Counted from the stretch's first letter, positions 36,421-50,738 are shown. The stretch is DNA of 64,000 nt from Tipula vernalis (GCA_958295665.1 OY282560.1:95085930-95149929); one strand, 5' to 3'. The notes: generated by a model not told the origin, from the sequence alone. Program-made: numbers and translations.

Positions 36421-39400
36421 TTTTGCCGCCCAAAAACTTGTGGGCTACAGCACAGTTGATTTTCAATAAAATTGAATTTTCTAAGAAATGTTTAGAAATA
36501 ATCAAGCAATCAAAATGAAAATTGTCACAGCAATTACAGGTCCCGAAACCTGTTGATAGAGGTATCAACCATCGTAATCAGACCATTTTAGATTTTTGCC
36601 GCCCAAAAACTTGTGGGTTATAGCACAGTTGATTTTCAATAAAATTGAATTTTCTAAGAAATGTTTAGAAATAATCAAGCAATCAAAATGAAAATTGTCA
36701 CAGCGATTACAGGTCCCGAAACCTATTGATAGAGGTATCAGCCATCGTAATCGGACCATTTTAGATTTTTGCCGCCCAAAAACTTGTGGGCTATAGTACA
36801 GTTGATTTTCAATAAAATTGAATTTTCTAAGAAATGTTAAGAAATAATCGAGCAATCAAAATGAAAATTGTCACAGCAATTACAGGTCCCGAAACCTATT
36901 GACAGAGGTGTCAGCCATCGTAATCGGACCATTTTAGATTTTTGCCGCCCAAAAACTTGTGGGCTACAGCACAGTTGATTTTCAATAAAATTGAATTTTC
37001 TAAGAAATGTTTAGAAATAATCAAGCAATCAAAATGAAAATTGTCACAGCAATTACAGGTCCCGAAACCTGTTGATAGAGGTATCAACCATCGTAATCAG
37101 ACCATTTTAGATTTTTGCCGCCCAAAAACTTGTGGGTTATAGCACAGTTGATTTTCAATAAAATTGAATTTTCTAAGAAATGTTTAGAAATAATCGACCA
37201 ATCAAAATGAAAATTGTCACAGCAATTACAGGTCCCGAAACCTATTGATAGAGGTATCAGCCATTGTAATCGGACCATTTTAGATTTTTGCCGCCCAAAA
37301 ACTTGTGGGCTATAACTCAGTTGATTTTCAATAAAATTAAATTTTCTAAGAAATGTTTAGAAATAATCAAGCAATCAAAATGAAAATTGTCACAGCAATT
37401 ACAGGTCCCGAAACCTATTGATAGAGGTATCAACCATCGTAATCGGACCATTTTAGATTTTTGCCGCCCAAAAACTTGTGGGCTATAGTACAGTTGGTTT
37501 TCAATAAAATTGAATTTTCTAAGAAATGTTAAGAAATAATCGACCAATCAAAATGAAAATTGTCACAGCAATTACAGGTCCCGAAACCTATTGATAGAGG
37601 TATCAACCATCGTAATCGGACCATTTTAGATTTTTGCCGCTCAAAAACTTGTGGGCTATAGCACAGTTGATTTTCAATAAAAATGAATTTTCTAAGAAAT
37701 GTTTAGAAATAATCAAGCAATCAAAATGAAAATTGTCACAGCAATTACAGGTCCTGAAACCTATTGATAGAGGTATCAACCATCGTAATCGGACCATTTT
37801 AGATTTTTGCCGCCCAAAAACTTGTGGGCTATAGTACAGTTGATTTTCAATAAAATTGAATTTTCTAAGAAATGTTAAGAAATAATCGAGCAATCAAAAT
37901 GAAAATTGTCACAGCAATTACAGGTCCCGAAACCTATTGATAGAGGTATCAGCCATTGTAATCGGACCATTTTAGATTTTTGCCGCCCAAAAACTTGTGG
38001 GCTACAGCACAGTTTGTTTTTCAATAAAATTGAATTTTCTAAGAAATGTTAAGAAATAATCGACCAATCAAAATGAAAATTGTCACAGCAATTACAGGTC
38101 CCGAAACCTATTGATAGAGGTATCAACCATCGTAATCGGACCATTTTAGATTTTTGCCGCCCAAAACCTTGTGGGCTATAGCACAGTTGATTTTCAATAA
38201 AATTGAATTTTCTAAGAAATGTTAAGAAATAATCGACCAATCAAAATGAAAATTGTCACAGCAATTACAGGTCCCGAAACCTATTGATAGAGGTATCAAC
38301 CATCGTAATCGGACCATTTTAGATTTTTGCCGCCCAAAAACTTGTGGGCTATAGCACAGTTGATTTTCAATAAAATTGAATTTTCTAAGAAATGTTAAGA
38401 AATAATCGACCAATCATAATGAAAATTGTCACAGCAATTACAGGTCCCGAAACCTATTGATAGAGGTATCAGCCATCGTAATCGGACCATTTTAGATTTT
38501 GGCCGCCCAAAAACTTGTGGGCTATAGCACAGTTGATTTTCAATAAAATTGAATTTTCTAAGAAATGTTTAGAAATAATCAAGCAATCAAAATGAAAATT
38601 GTCACAGCAATTACAGGTCCCGAAACCTATTGATAGAGGTATCAACCATCGTAATCGGACCATTTTAGATTTTTGCCGCCCAAAAACTTGTGGGCTATAG
38701 CACAGTTAATTTTCAATAAAATTGAATTTTCTAAGAAATGTTTAGAAATAATCGACCAATCAAAATGAAAATTGTCACAGCAATTACAGGTCCCGAAACC
38801 TATTGATAGAGGTATCAACCATCGTAATCGGACCATTTTAGATTTTGGCCGCCCAAAAACTTGTGGGCTATAGCACAGTTGATTTTCAATAAAATTGAAT
38901 TTTCTAAGAAATGTTTAGAAATAATCAAGCAATCAAAATGAAAATTGTCACAGCAATTACAGGTCCCGAAACCTATTGATAGAGGTATCAACCATTGTAA
39001 TCGGACCATTTTAGATTTTTGCCGCCCAAAAACTTGTGGGCTATAGCACAGTTGATTTTCAATAAAACTGAATTTTCTAAGAAATGTTAAGAAATAATCG
39101 AGCAATCAAAATAAAAATTGTCACAGCAATTACAGGTCCCGAAACCTATTGATAGAGGTATCAGCCATTGTAATCGGACCATTTTAGATTTTTGCCGCCC
39201 AAAAACTTGTGGGCTACAGCACAGTTGATTTTCAATAAAATTGAATTTTCTAAGAAATGTTAAGAAATAATCGACCAATCAAAATGAAAATTGTCACAGC
39301 AATTACAGGTCCCGAAACCTATTGATAGAGGTATCAACCATCGTAATCGGACCATTTTAGATTTTTGCCGCCCAAAAACTTGTGGGCTATAGTACAGTTG

Positions 39401-40318
39401 ATTTTCAATAAAATTGAATTTTCTAAGAAATGTTAAGAAATAATCGACCAATCAAAATGAAAATTGTCACAGCAATTACAGGTCCCGAAACCTATTGATA
39501 GAGGTATCAACCATCGTAATCGGACCATTTTAGATTTTTGCCGCCCAAAAACTTGTGGGCTATAGCACAGTTGATTTTCAATAAAATTGAATTTTCTAAG
39601 AAATGTTAAGAAATAATCGACCAATCAAAATGAAAATTGTCACAGCAATTACAGGTCCCGAAACCTATTGATAGAGGTATCAACCATCGTAATCGGACCA
39701 TTTTAGATTTTTGCCGCCCAAAAACTTGTGGGCTATAGTACAGTTGATTTTCAATAAAATTGAATTTTCTAAGAAATGTTAAGAAATAATCGACCAATCA
39801 AAATAAAAATTGTCACAGCAATTACAGGTCCCGAAACCTATTGATAGAGGTATCAGCCATTGTAATCGGACCATTTTAGATTTTTGCCGCCCAAAAACTT
39901 GTGGGCTACAGCACAGTTGATTTTCAATAAAATTGAATTTTCTAAGAAATGTTTAGAAATAATCGACCAATCAAAATGAAAATTGTCACAGCAATTACAG
40001 GTCCCAAAACCTATTGAACAACCATCGTAATCAGACCATTTTAGATTTTTGCCGCCCAAAAACTTGTGGGCTGCACAGTTGATTTTCAATAAAATTGAAT
40101 TTTCTAAGAAATGTTTAGAAATAATCAAGCAATCAAAATGAAAATTGTCACAGCAATTACAAGTCCCGAAACCTATTGATAGAGGTATCAACCATCGTAA
40201 TCGGACCATTTTAGATTTTTGCCGCCCAAAAACTTGTGGGCTATAGTACAGTTGATTTTCAATAAAATTGAATTTTCTAAGAAATGTTAAGAAATAATCG
40301 ACCAATCAAAATGAAAAT
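36421..40318 (+). repeat. Satellite segment leading into domain 3
   Basis: GGGTTATAG monomers are last seen near 37136. From there GTACAG with GTTAAG and ATCGACC, and CAGCCATTG with CTACAG, dominate. Notable copies are the one with a paired substitution in IR1 (36898-36915), one with an extra T (CAGTTTGTTTTTC near 38012), runs of nearly identical monomers at 39115-39806, and one with an 8-bp loss in IR1 (near 40015) plus a 3-bp loss beside IR2 (GGGCTGCACAG near 40069). The last copy creates the longest frame in the window (39853-40305, 150 codons), an indel artefact and not a gene. Confidence 0.78.
36898..36915. other. IR1 with paired, dyad-preserving substitutions
   Basis: This copy reads TTGACA-GAGG-TGTCAG instead of TTGATA-GAGG-TATCAG. 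T35 has become C and its partner A42 has become G, so a T-A pair is replaced by C-G and the dyad is kept at that position. The outermost pair already carries the common A46G variant. It is the only such double change I noticed. Confidence 0.8.
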
Positions 40319-41010
40319 TGTCACAGCAATTACAGGTCCCGAAACCTATTGATAGAGGTATCAACCATCGTAATCGGACCATTTTAGATTTTTGCCGCCC
40401 AAAAACTTGTGGGCTATAGTACAGTTGATTTTCAATAAAACTGAATTTTCTAAGAAATGTTAAGAAATAATCGAGCAATCAAAATAAAAATTGTCACAGC
40501 AATTACAGGTCCCGAAACCTATTGATAGAGGTATCAGCCATTGTAATCGGACCATTTTAGATTTTTGTCGCCCAAAAACTTGTGGGCTACAGCACAGTTG
40601 ATTTTCAATAAAATTGGATTTTCTAAGAAAAGTTTAGAAATAATCAAGCAATCAAAATGAAAATTGTCACAGCAATTACAGGTCCCGAAACCTATTGATA
40701 GAGGTATCAACCATCGTAATCGGACCATTTTAGATTTTTGCCGCCCAAAAACTTGTGGGCTATAGTACAGTTGATTTTCAATAAAACTGAATTTTCTAAG
40801 AAATGTTAAGAAATAATCGAGCAATCAAAATAAAAATTGTCACAGCAATTACAGGTCCCGAAACCTATTGATAGAGGTATCAGCCATCGTAATCGGACCA
40901 TTTTAGATTTTTGTCGCCCAAAAACTTGTGGGCTACAGCACAGTTGATTTTCAATAAAATTGGATTTTCTAAGAAAAGTTTAGAAATAATCAAGCAATCA
41001 AAATGAAAAT
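40319..41010 (+). repeat. Dimeric (346-bp) tandem repeat, 2 copies
   Basis: Units are 40319-40664 and 40665-41010. The first monomer of each has GTACAG, AAAACTGAATT, GTTAAG, ATCGAGC and an AATAAAAATTG end; the second has TTTGTCGCCC, CTACAG, AATTGGATT and AAGAAAAGTTTAG. These are rare variants shared in order, so this is a local duplication. The only difference I see is CATTG against CATCG in the second monomers. Confidence 0.83.
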
Positions 41011-44000
41011 TGTCACAGCAATTACACGTCCCGAAACCTATTGATAGAGGTATCAACCATCGTAATCGGACCATTTTAGATTTTTGCCGCCCAAAAACTT
41101 GTGGGCTATAGCACAGTTAATTTTCAATAAAATTGAATTTTCTAAGAAATGTTTAGAAATAATCGACCAATCAAAATGAAAATTGTCACAGCAATTACAG
41201 GTCCCGAAACCTATTGATAGAGGTATCAACCATCGTAATCGGACCATTTTAGATTTTTGCCGCCCAAAAACTTGTGGGCTATAGTACAGTTGATTTTCAA
41301 TAAAATTGAATTTTCTAAGAAATGTTAAGAAATAATCGAGCAATCAAAATAAAAATTGTCACAGCAATTACAGGTCCCGAAACCTATTGATAGAGGTATC
41401 AGCCATTGTAATCGGACCATTTTAGATTTTTGCCGCCCAAAAACTTGTGGGCTACAGCACAGTTGATTTTCAATAAAATTGAATTTTCTAAGAAATGTTA
41501 AGAAATAATCGACCAATCAAAATGAAAATTGTCACAGCAATTACAGGTCCCGAAACCTATTGATAGAGGTATCAACCATCGTAATCGGACCATTTTAGAT
41601 TTTTGCCGCCCAAAAACTTGTGGGCTATAGCACAGTTGATTTTCAATAAAATTGAATTTTCTAAGAAATGTTTAGAAATAATCGACCAATCAAAATGAAA
41701 ATTGTCACAGCAATTACAGGTCCCGAAACCTATTGATAGAGGTATCAACCATCGTAATCGGACCATTTTAGATTCTTGCCGCCCAAAAACTTGTGGGCTA
41801 TAGCACAGTTGATTTTCAATAAAATTGAATTTTCTAAGAAATGTTTAGAAATAATCAAGCAATCAAAATGAAAATTGTCACAGCAATTACAGGTCCCGAA
41901 ACCTATTGATAGAGGTATCAACCATCGTAATCGGACCATTTTAGATTTTGGCCGCCCAAAAACTTGTGGGCTATAGTACAGTTGATTTTCAATAAAATTG
42001 AATTTTCTAAGAAATGTTAAGAAATAATCGACCAATCATAATGAAAATTGTCACAGCAATTACAGGTCCCGAAACCTATTGATAGAGGTATCAACCATCG
42101 TAATCGGACCATTTTAGATTTTTGCCGCCCAAAAACTTGTGGGCTATAGCACAGTTAATTTTCAATAAAATTGAATTTTCTAAGAAATGTTTAGAAATAA
42201 TCGACCAATCAAAATGAAAATTGTCACAGCAATTACAGGTCCCGAAACCTATTGATCAACCATCGTAATCAGACCATTTTAGATTTTTGCCGCCCAAAAA
42301 CTTGTGGGCTATAGCACAGTTGATTTTCAATAAAATTGAATTTTCTAAGAAATGTTTAGAAATAATCAAGCAATCAAAATAAAAATTGTCACAGCAATTA
42401 CAGGTCCCGAAACCAATTGATAGAGGTATCCACCATCGTAATCGGACCATTTTAGATTTTTGCCGCCCAAAAACTTGTGGGCTATAGTACAGTTGATTTT
42501 CAATAAAATTGAATTTTCTAAGAAATGTTAAGAAATAATCGAGCAATCAAAATAAAAATTGTCACAGCAATTACAGGTCCCGAAACCTATTGATAGAGGT
42601 ATCAGCCATTGTAATCGGACCATTTTAGATTTTTGCCGCCCAAAAACTTGTGGGCTACAGCACAGTTGATTTTCAATAAAATTGAATTTTCTAAGAAATG
42701 TTAAGAAATAATCGACCAATCAAAATGAAAATTGTCACAGCAATTACAGGTCCCGAAACCTATTGATAGAGGTATCAACCATCGTAATCGGACCATTTTA
42801 GATTTTTGCCGCCCAAAAACTTGTGGGCTATAGTACAGTTGATTTTCAATAAAATTGAATTTTCTAAGAAATGTTAAGAAATAATCGAGCAATCAAAATA
42901 AAAATTGTCACAGCAATTACAGGTCCCGAAACCTATTGATAGAGGTATCAGCCATTGTAATCGGACCATTTAAGATTTTTGCCGCCCAAAAACTTGTGGG
43001 CTACAGCACAGTTGATTTTCAATAAAATTGAATTTTCTAAGAAATGTTAAGAAATAATCGACCAATCAAAATGAAAATTGTCACAGCATTTACAGGTCCC
43101 GAAACCTATTGATAGAGGTATCAACCATCGTAATCGGACCATTTTAGATTTTTGCCGCCCAAAAACTTGTGGGCTATAGCACAGTTGATTTTCAATAAAA
43201 TTGAATTTTCTAAGAAATGTTAAGAAATAATCGACCAATCAAAATGAAAATTGTCACAGCAATTACAGGTCCCGAAACCTATTGATAGAGGTATCAACCA
43301 TCGTAATCGGACCATTTTAGATTTTTGCCGCCCAAAAACTTGTGGGCTATAGCACAGTTGATTTTCAATAAAATTGGATTTTCTAAGAAAAGTTTAGAAA
43401 TAATCAAGCAATCAAAATGAAAATTGTCACAGCAATTACACGTCCCGAAACCTATTGATAGAGGTATCAACCATCGTAATCGGACCATTTTAGATTTTTG
43501 CCGCCCAAAAACTTGTGGGCTATAGTACAGTTGATTTTCAATAAAATTGAATTTTCTAAGAAATGTTAAGAAATAATCGACCAATCAAAATGAAAATTGT
43601 CACAGCAATTACAGGTCCCGAAACCTATTGATAGAGGTATCAACCATCGTAATCGGACCATTTTAGATTTTTGCCGCCCAAAAACTTGTGGGCTATAGTA
43701 CAGTTGATTTTCAATAAAATTGAATTTTCTAAGAAATGTTAAGAAATAATCGAGCAATCAAAATAAAAATTGTCACAGCAATTACAGGTCCCGAAACCTA
43801 TTGATAGAGGTATCAGCCATTGTAATCGGACCATTTTAGATTTTTGCCGCCCAAAAACTTGTGGGCTACAGCACAGTTGATTTTCAATAAAATTGAATTT
43901 TCTAAGAAATGTTAAGAAATAATCGACCAATTAAAATGAAAATTGTCAAAGCAATTACAGGTCCCGAAACCTATTGATAGAGGTATCAACCATCGTAATC

Positions 44001-46492
44001 GGACCATTTTAGATTTTTGCCGCCCAAAAATTTGTGGGCTATAGCACAGTTGATTTTCAATAAAATTGAATTTTCTAAGAAATGTTAAGAAATAATCGAC
44101 CAATCAAAATGAAAATTGTCACAGCAATTACAGGTCCCGAAACCTATTGATAGAGGTATCAACCATCGTAATCGGACCATTTTAGATTTTTGCCCAAAAA
44201 CTTGTGGGCTATAGCACAGTTGATTTTCAATAAAATTGAATTTTCTAAGAAATGTTTAGAAATAATCAAGCAATCAAAATGAAAATTGTCACAGCAATTA
44301 CAGGTCCCGAAACCTATTGATAGAGGTATCAACCATCGTAACCGGACCATTTTAGATTTTTGCCGCTCAAAAACTTGTGGGCTATAGTACAGTTGATTTT
44401 CAATAAAATTGAATTTTCTAAGAAATGTTAAGAAATAATCGACCAATCAAAATGAAAATTGTCACAGCAATTACAGGTCCCGAAACCTATTGATAGAGGT
44501 ATCAACCATCGTAATCGGACCATTTTAGATTTTTGCCGCCCAAAAACTTGTGGGCTATAGTACAGTTGATTTTCAATGAAATTGAATTTTCTAAGAAATT
44601 TTAAGAAATAATCGAGCAATCAAAATAAAAATTGTCACAGCAATTACAGGTCCCGAAACCTATTGATAGAGGTATCAACCATCGTAATCGGACCATTTTA
44701 GATTTTTGCCGCCCAAAAACTTGTGGGCTATAGCACAGTTGATTTTCAATAAAATTGAATTTTCTAAGAAATGTTAAGAAATAATCGACCAATCAAAATG
44801 AAAATTGTCACAGCAATTACAGGTCCCGAAACCTATTGATAGAGGTATCAACCATCGTAATCGGACCATTTTAGATTTTTGCCCAAAAACTTGTGGGCTA
44901 TAGCACAGTTGATTTTCAATAAAATTGAATTTTCTAAGAAATGTTTAGAAATAATCAAGCAATCAAAATGAAAATTGTCACAGCAATTACAGGTCCCGAA
45001 ACCTATTGATAGAGGTATCAACCATCGTAATCGGACCATTTTAAATTTTTGCCGCCCAAAAACTTGTGGGCTATAGCACAGTTAATTTTCAATAAAATTG
45101 AATTTTCTAAGAAATGTTTAGAAATAATCAAGCAATCAAAATGAAAATTGTCACAGCAATTACAGGTCCCGAAACCTATTGATAGAGGTATCAACCATCG
45201 TAATCGGACCATTTTAGATTTTTGCCGCCCAAAAACTTGTGGGCTATAGCACAGTTGATTTTCAATAAAATTGAATTTTCTAAGAAATGTTTAGAAATAA
45301 TCAAGCAATCAAAATGAAAATTGTCACAGCAATTACAGGTCCCGAAACCTATTGATAGAGGTATCAACCATCGTAATCGGACCATTTTAGATTTTTGCCG
45401 CCCAAAAACTTGTGGGCTATAGCACAGTTAATTTTCAATAAAATTGAATTTTCTAAGAAATGTTTAGAAATAATCGACCAATCAAAATGAAAATTGTCAC
45501 AGCAATTACAGGTCCCGAAACCTATTGATAGAGGTATCAACCATCGTAATCGGACCATTTTAGATTTTTGCCGCCCAAAAACTTGTGGGCTATAGCACAG
45601 TTAATTTTCAATAAAATTGAATTTGCTAAGAAATGTTTAGAAATAATCGAGCAATCAATATGAAAATTGTCACAGCAATTACAGGTCTCGAAACCTATTG
45701 ATATAGGTATCAACCATCGTAATCGGACCATTTTAGATTTTTGCCGCCCAAAAACTTGTGGGCTATAGTACAGTTGATTTTCAATAAAATTGAATTTTCT
45801 AAGAAATGTTAAGAAATAATCGACCAATCAAAATGAAAATTGTCACAGCAATTACAGGTCCCGAAACCTATTGATAGAGGTATCAACCATCGTAATCGGA
45901 CCATTTTAGATTTTTGCCGCCCAAAAACTTGTGGGCTATAGCACAGTTAATTTTCAATAAAATTGAATTTTCTAAGAAATGTTTAGAAATAATCAAGCAA
46001 TCAAAATGAAAATTGTCACAGCAATTACAGGTCCCGAAACCTATTGATAGAGGTATCAACCATCGTAATCAGACCATTTTAGATTTTTGCCGCCCAAAAA
46101 CTTGTGGGCTATAGCACAGTTGATTTTCAATAAAATTGAATTTTCTAAGAAATGTTTAGAAATAATCGACCAATCAAAATGAAAATTGTCACAGCAATTA
46201 CAGGTCCCGAAACCTATTGATAGAGGTATCAACCATCGTAATCGGACCATTTTAGATTTATGCCGCCCAAAAACTTGTGGGCTATAGCACAGTTGATTTT
46301 CAATAAAATTGAATTTTCTAAGAAATGTTTAGAAATAATCAAGCAATCAAAATGAAAATTGTCACAGCAATTACAGGTTCCGAAACCTATTGATAGAGGT
46401 ATCAACCATCGTAATCGGACCATTTTAGATTTTTGCCGCCCAAAAACTTGTGGGCTATAGCACAGTTGATTTTCAATAAAATTGAATTTTCT
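41011..46492 (+). repeat. Domain 3 satellite monomers with short-range repeats
   Basis: The recurrent pairing is an ATCGAGC/AATAAAAATTG monomer end followed by a CAGCCATTG/CTACAG monomer (near 41340, 42543, 42892 and 43753). AAGAAAAGTT and ACACGTCCCG markers of the dimer at 40.3-41.0 kb return near 43385 and 43440. One copy has an exact 8-bp deletion in IR1 (near 42255); two have a 3-bp loss in IR2 (TTTTTGCCCAAAAAC near 44188 and 44877). From about 44.9 kb the monomers become more uniform, with GTTAATTTTC variants. Nothing other than satellite is present. Confidence 0.78.
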
Positions 46493-47278
46493 AAGAACAG
46501 TTTAGAAATAATCGAGCAATCAAAATGAAAATTGTCACAGCAATTACAGGTCCCGAAACCTATTGATAGAGGTATCAGCCATTGTAATCGGACCATTTTA
46601 GATTTTTGCCGCCCAAAAACTTGTGGGCTACAGCACAGTTGATTTTCAATAAAATTGAATTTTCTAAGAAATGTTTAGAAATAATCAAGCAATCAAAATG
46701 AAAATTGTCACAGCAATTACAGGTCCCGAAACCTATTGATAGAGGTATCAACCATCGTAATCAGACCATTTTAGATTTTTGCCGCCCAAAAACTTGTGGG
46801 CTATAGCACAGTTGATTTTCAATAAAATTGAATTTTCTAAGAAATGTTTAGAAATAATCAAGCAATCAAAATAAAAATTGTCACAGCAATTACAGGTCCC
46901 GAAACCTATTGATAGAGGTATCAACCATCGTAATCGGACCATTTTAGATTTATGCCGCCCAAAAACTTGTGGGCTATAGCACAGTTGATTTTCAATAAAA
47001 TTGAATTTTCTAAGAAATGTTTAGAAATAATCAAGCAATCAAAATGAAAATTGTCACAGCAATTACAGGTTCCGAAACCTATTGATAGAGGTATCAACCA
47101 TCGTAATCGGACCATTTTAGATTTTTGCCGCCCAAAAACTTGTGGGCTATAGCACAGTTGATTTTCAATAAAATTGAATTTTCTAAGAAATGTTTAGAAA
47201 TAATCAAGCAATCAAAATGAAAATTGTCACAGCAATTACAGGTCCCGAAACCTATTGATAGAGGTATCAACCATCGTA
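46493..47278 (+). repeat. Left edge of the domain 4 higher-order array
   Basis: The first AAGAACAGTT marker lies at 46493, in a GCACAG monomer ending ATCGAGC, unlike later marker monomers, which have GCTCAG and an ATCAAGC end with AAAATTTTCACAG. The next marker is at 47531, six monomers (1038 bp) away. The ATTTATGCC with GGTTCCG monomer pair appears twice, near 46257 and 46951, four monomers apart. Confidence 0.72.
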
Positions 47279-50200
47279 ATCGGACCATTTTAGATTTTTG
47301 CCGCCCAAAAACTTGTGGGCTATAGCACAGTTGATTTTCAATAAAATTGAATTTTCTAAGAAATGTTAAGAAATAATCGACCAATCAAAATGAAAATTGT
47401 CACAGCAATTACAGGTCCCGAAACCTATTGATAGAGGTATCAACCATCGTAATCGGACCATTTTAAATTTTTGCCGCCCAAAAACTTGTGGGCTATAGCT
47501 CAGTTGATTTTCAATAAAATTGAATTTTCTAAGAACAGTTTAGAAATAATCAAGCAATCAAAATGAAAATTTTCACAGCAATTACAGGTCCCGAAACCTA
47601 TTGATAGAGGTATCAGCCATCGTAATCGGACCATTTTAGATTTTTGCCGCCCAAAAACTTGTGGGCTATAGCACAGTTGTTTTTCAATAAAATTGAATTT
47701 TCTAAGAAATGTTTAGAAATAATCGAGCAATCAAAATGAAAATTGTCACAGCAATTACAGGTCCCGAAACCTATTGATAGAGGTATCAGCCATTGTAATC
47801 GGACCATTTTAGATTTTTGCCGCCCAAAAACTTGTGGGCTACAGCACAGTTGATTTTCAATAAAATTGAATTTTCTAAGAAATGTTTAGAAATAATCAAG
47901 CAATCAAAATGAAAATTGTCACAGCAATTACAGGTCCCGAAACCTATTGATAGAGGTATCAACCATCGTAATCAGACCATTTTAGATTTTTGCCGCCCAA
48001 AAACTTGTGGACTATAGCACAGTTGATTTTCAATAAAATTGAATTTTCTAAGAAATGTTTAGAAATAATCAAGCAATCAAAATGAAAATTGTCACAGCAA
48101 TTACAGGTCCCGAAACCTATTGATAGAGGTATCAACCATCGTAATCGGACCATTTTAGATTTTTGCCGCTCAAAAACTTGTGGGCTATAGCACAGTTGAT
48201 TTTCAATAAAATTGAATTTTCTAAGAAATGTTTAGAAATAATCGACCAATCAAAATGAAAATTGTCACAGCAATTACAGGTCTCGAAACCTATTGATAGA
48301 GGTATCAGCCATCGTAATCGGACCATTTTAGATTTTTGCGGCCCAAAAACTTGTGAGCTATAGCACAGTTGTTTTTCAATAAAATTGAATTTTCTAAGAA
48401 ATGTTTAGAAATAATCGAGCAATCAAAATGAAAATTGTCACAGCAATTACAGGTCCCGAAACCTATTGATAGAGGTATCAGCCATCGTAATCGGACCATT
48501 TTAGATTTTTGCGGCCCAAAAACTTGTGGGCTATAGCACAGTTGTTTTTCAATAAAATTGAATTTTCTAAGAAATGTTTAGAAATAATCGAGCAATCAAA
48601 AGGAAAATTGTCACAGCAATTACAGGTCCCGAAACCTATTGATAGAGGTATCAGCCATTGTAATCGGACCATTTTAGATTTTTGCCGCCCAAAAACTTGT
48701 GGGCTAAAGCACAGTTGATTTTCAATAAAATTGAATTTTCTAAGAAATGTTTAGAAATAATCAAGCAATCAAAATGTATATTGTCACAGCACTTACAGGT
48801 CTCGAAACCTATTGATAGAGGTATCAACCATCGTAATCGGACCATTTTAGATTTTTGCCGCCCAAAAACTTGTGGGCTATAGCACAGTTGATTTTCAATA
48901 AAATTGAATTTTCTAAGAAATGTTAAGAAATAATCGACCAATCAAAATAAAAATTGTCACAGCAATTACAGGTCCCGAAACCTATTGATAGAGGTATCAA
49001 CCATCGTACTCGGACCATTTTAGATTTTTGCCGCCCAAAAACTTGTGGGCTATAGCACAGTTGATTTTCAATAAAATTGAATTTTCTAAGAAATGTTAAG
49101 AAATAATCGACCAATCAAAATGAAAATTGTCACAGCAATTACAGGTCCCGAAACCTATTGATAGAGGTATCAACCATCGTAATCGGACCATTTTAAATTT
49201 TTGCCGCCCAAAAACTTGTGGCCTATAGCTCAGTTGATTTTCAATAAAATTGAATTTTCTAAGAACAGTTTAGAAATAATCAAGCAATCAAAATGAAAAT
49301 TTTCACAGCAATTACAGGTCCCGAAACCTATTGATAGAGGTATCAGCCATCGTAATCGGACCATTTTAGATTTTTGCCGCCCAAAAACTTGTGGGCTATA
49401 GCACAGTTGTTTTTCAATAAAATTGAATTTTCTAAGAAATGTTTAGAAATAATCGAGCAATCAAAATGAAAATTGTCACAGCAATTACAGGTCCCGAAAC
49501 CTATTGATAGAGGTATCAGCCATTGTAATCGGACCATTTTAGATTTTTGCCGCCCAAAAACTTGTGGGCTACAGCACAGTTGATTTTCAATAAAATTGAA
49601 TTTTCTAAGAAATGTTTAGAAATAATCAAGCAATCAAAATGAAAATTGTCACAGCAATTACAGGTCCCGAAACCTATTGATAGAGGTATCAACCATCGTA
49701 ATCAGACCATTTTAGATTTTTGCCGCCCAAAAACTTGTGGACTATAGCACAGTTGATTTTCAATAAAATTGAATTTTCTAAGAAATGTTTAGAAATAATC
49801 AAGCAATCAAAATGAAAATTGTCACAGCAATTACAGGTCCCGAAACCTATTGATAGAGGTATCAACCATCGTAATCGGACCATTTTAGATTTTTGCCGCT
49901 CAAAAACTTGTGGGCTATAGCACAGTTGATTTTCAATAAAATTGAATTTTCTAAGAAATGTTTAGAAATAATCGACCAATCAAAATGAAAATTGTCACAG
50001 CAATTACAGGTCTCGAAACCTATTGATAGAGGTATCAGCCATCGTAATCGGACCATTTTAGATTTTTGCGGCCCAAAAACTTGTGAGCTATAGCACAGTT
50101 GTTTTTCAATAAAATTGAATTTTCTAAGAAATGTTTAGAAATAATCGAGCAATCAAAATGAAAATTGTCACAGCAATTACAGGTCCCGAAACCTATTGAT

Positions 50201-50738
50201 AGAGGTATCAGCCATCGTAATCGGACCATTTTAGATTTTTGCGGCCCAAAAACTTGTGGGCTATAGCACAGTTGTTTTTCAATAAAATTGAATTTTCTAA
50301 GAAATGTTTAGAAATAATCGAGCAATCAAAAGGAAAATTGTCACAGCAATTACAGGTCCCGAAACCTATTGATAGAGGTATCAGCCATTGTAATCGGACC
50401 ATTTTAGATTTTTGCCGCCCAAAAACTTGTGGGCTAAAGCACAGTTGATTTTCAATAAAATTGAATTTTCTAAGAAATGTTTAGAAATAATCAAGCAATC
50501 AAAATGTATATTGTCACAGCACTTACAGGTCTCGAAACCTATTGATAGAGGTATCAACCATCGTAATCGGACCATTTTAGATTTTTGCCGCCCAAAAACT
50601 TGTGGGCTATAGCACAGTTGATTTTCAATAAAATTGAATTTTCTAAGAAATGTTAAGAAATAATCGACCAATCAAAATAAAAATTGTCACAGCAATTACA
50701 GGTCCCGAAACCTATTGATAGAGGTATCAACCATCGTA
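47279..50738 (+). repeat. 10-monomer (1730-bp) tandem higher-order repeat, 2 copies
   Basis: Copy 1 is about 47279-49008 and copy 2 about 49009-50738. By eye they differ at one position, GTGGGCTATAG near 47491 against GTGGCCTATAG near 49221. Both carry AAAAGGAAAATTG (48598, 50328), GGGCTAAAGC (48701, 50431), AATGTATATTG with CACTTACAGGTCTCG (48774, 50504) and GTGAGCTATAG (48355, 50085). The join is at a GTACTCGG/GTAATCGG difference. Confidence 0.86.

Noticed and set aside
39853..40305. Longest open frame (150 codons, minus strand) as a gene
   Set aside because: It is made of satellite monomers, one with 8-bp and 3-bp deletions that happen to keep the frame open. No start context or family similarity is seen, and the frame is not kept in other copies.
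48509..48718. Plus-strand frames of 66-69 codons
   Set aside because: They appear only where a variant (AAAAGGAAAA, AATGTATATTG or AATGCAAATTG) removes a stop codon or where GCGGCCC changes the frame start. They are chance by-products of subfamily variants.
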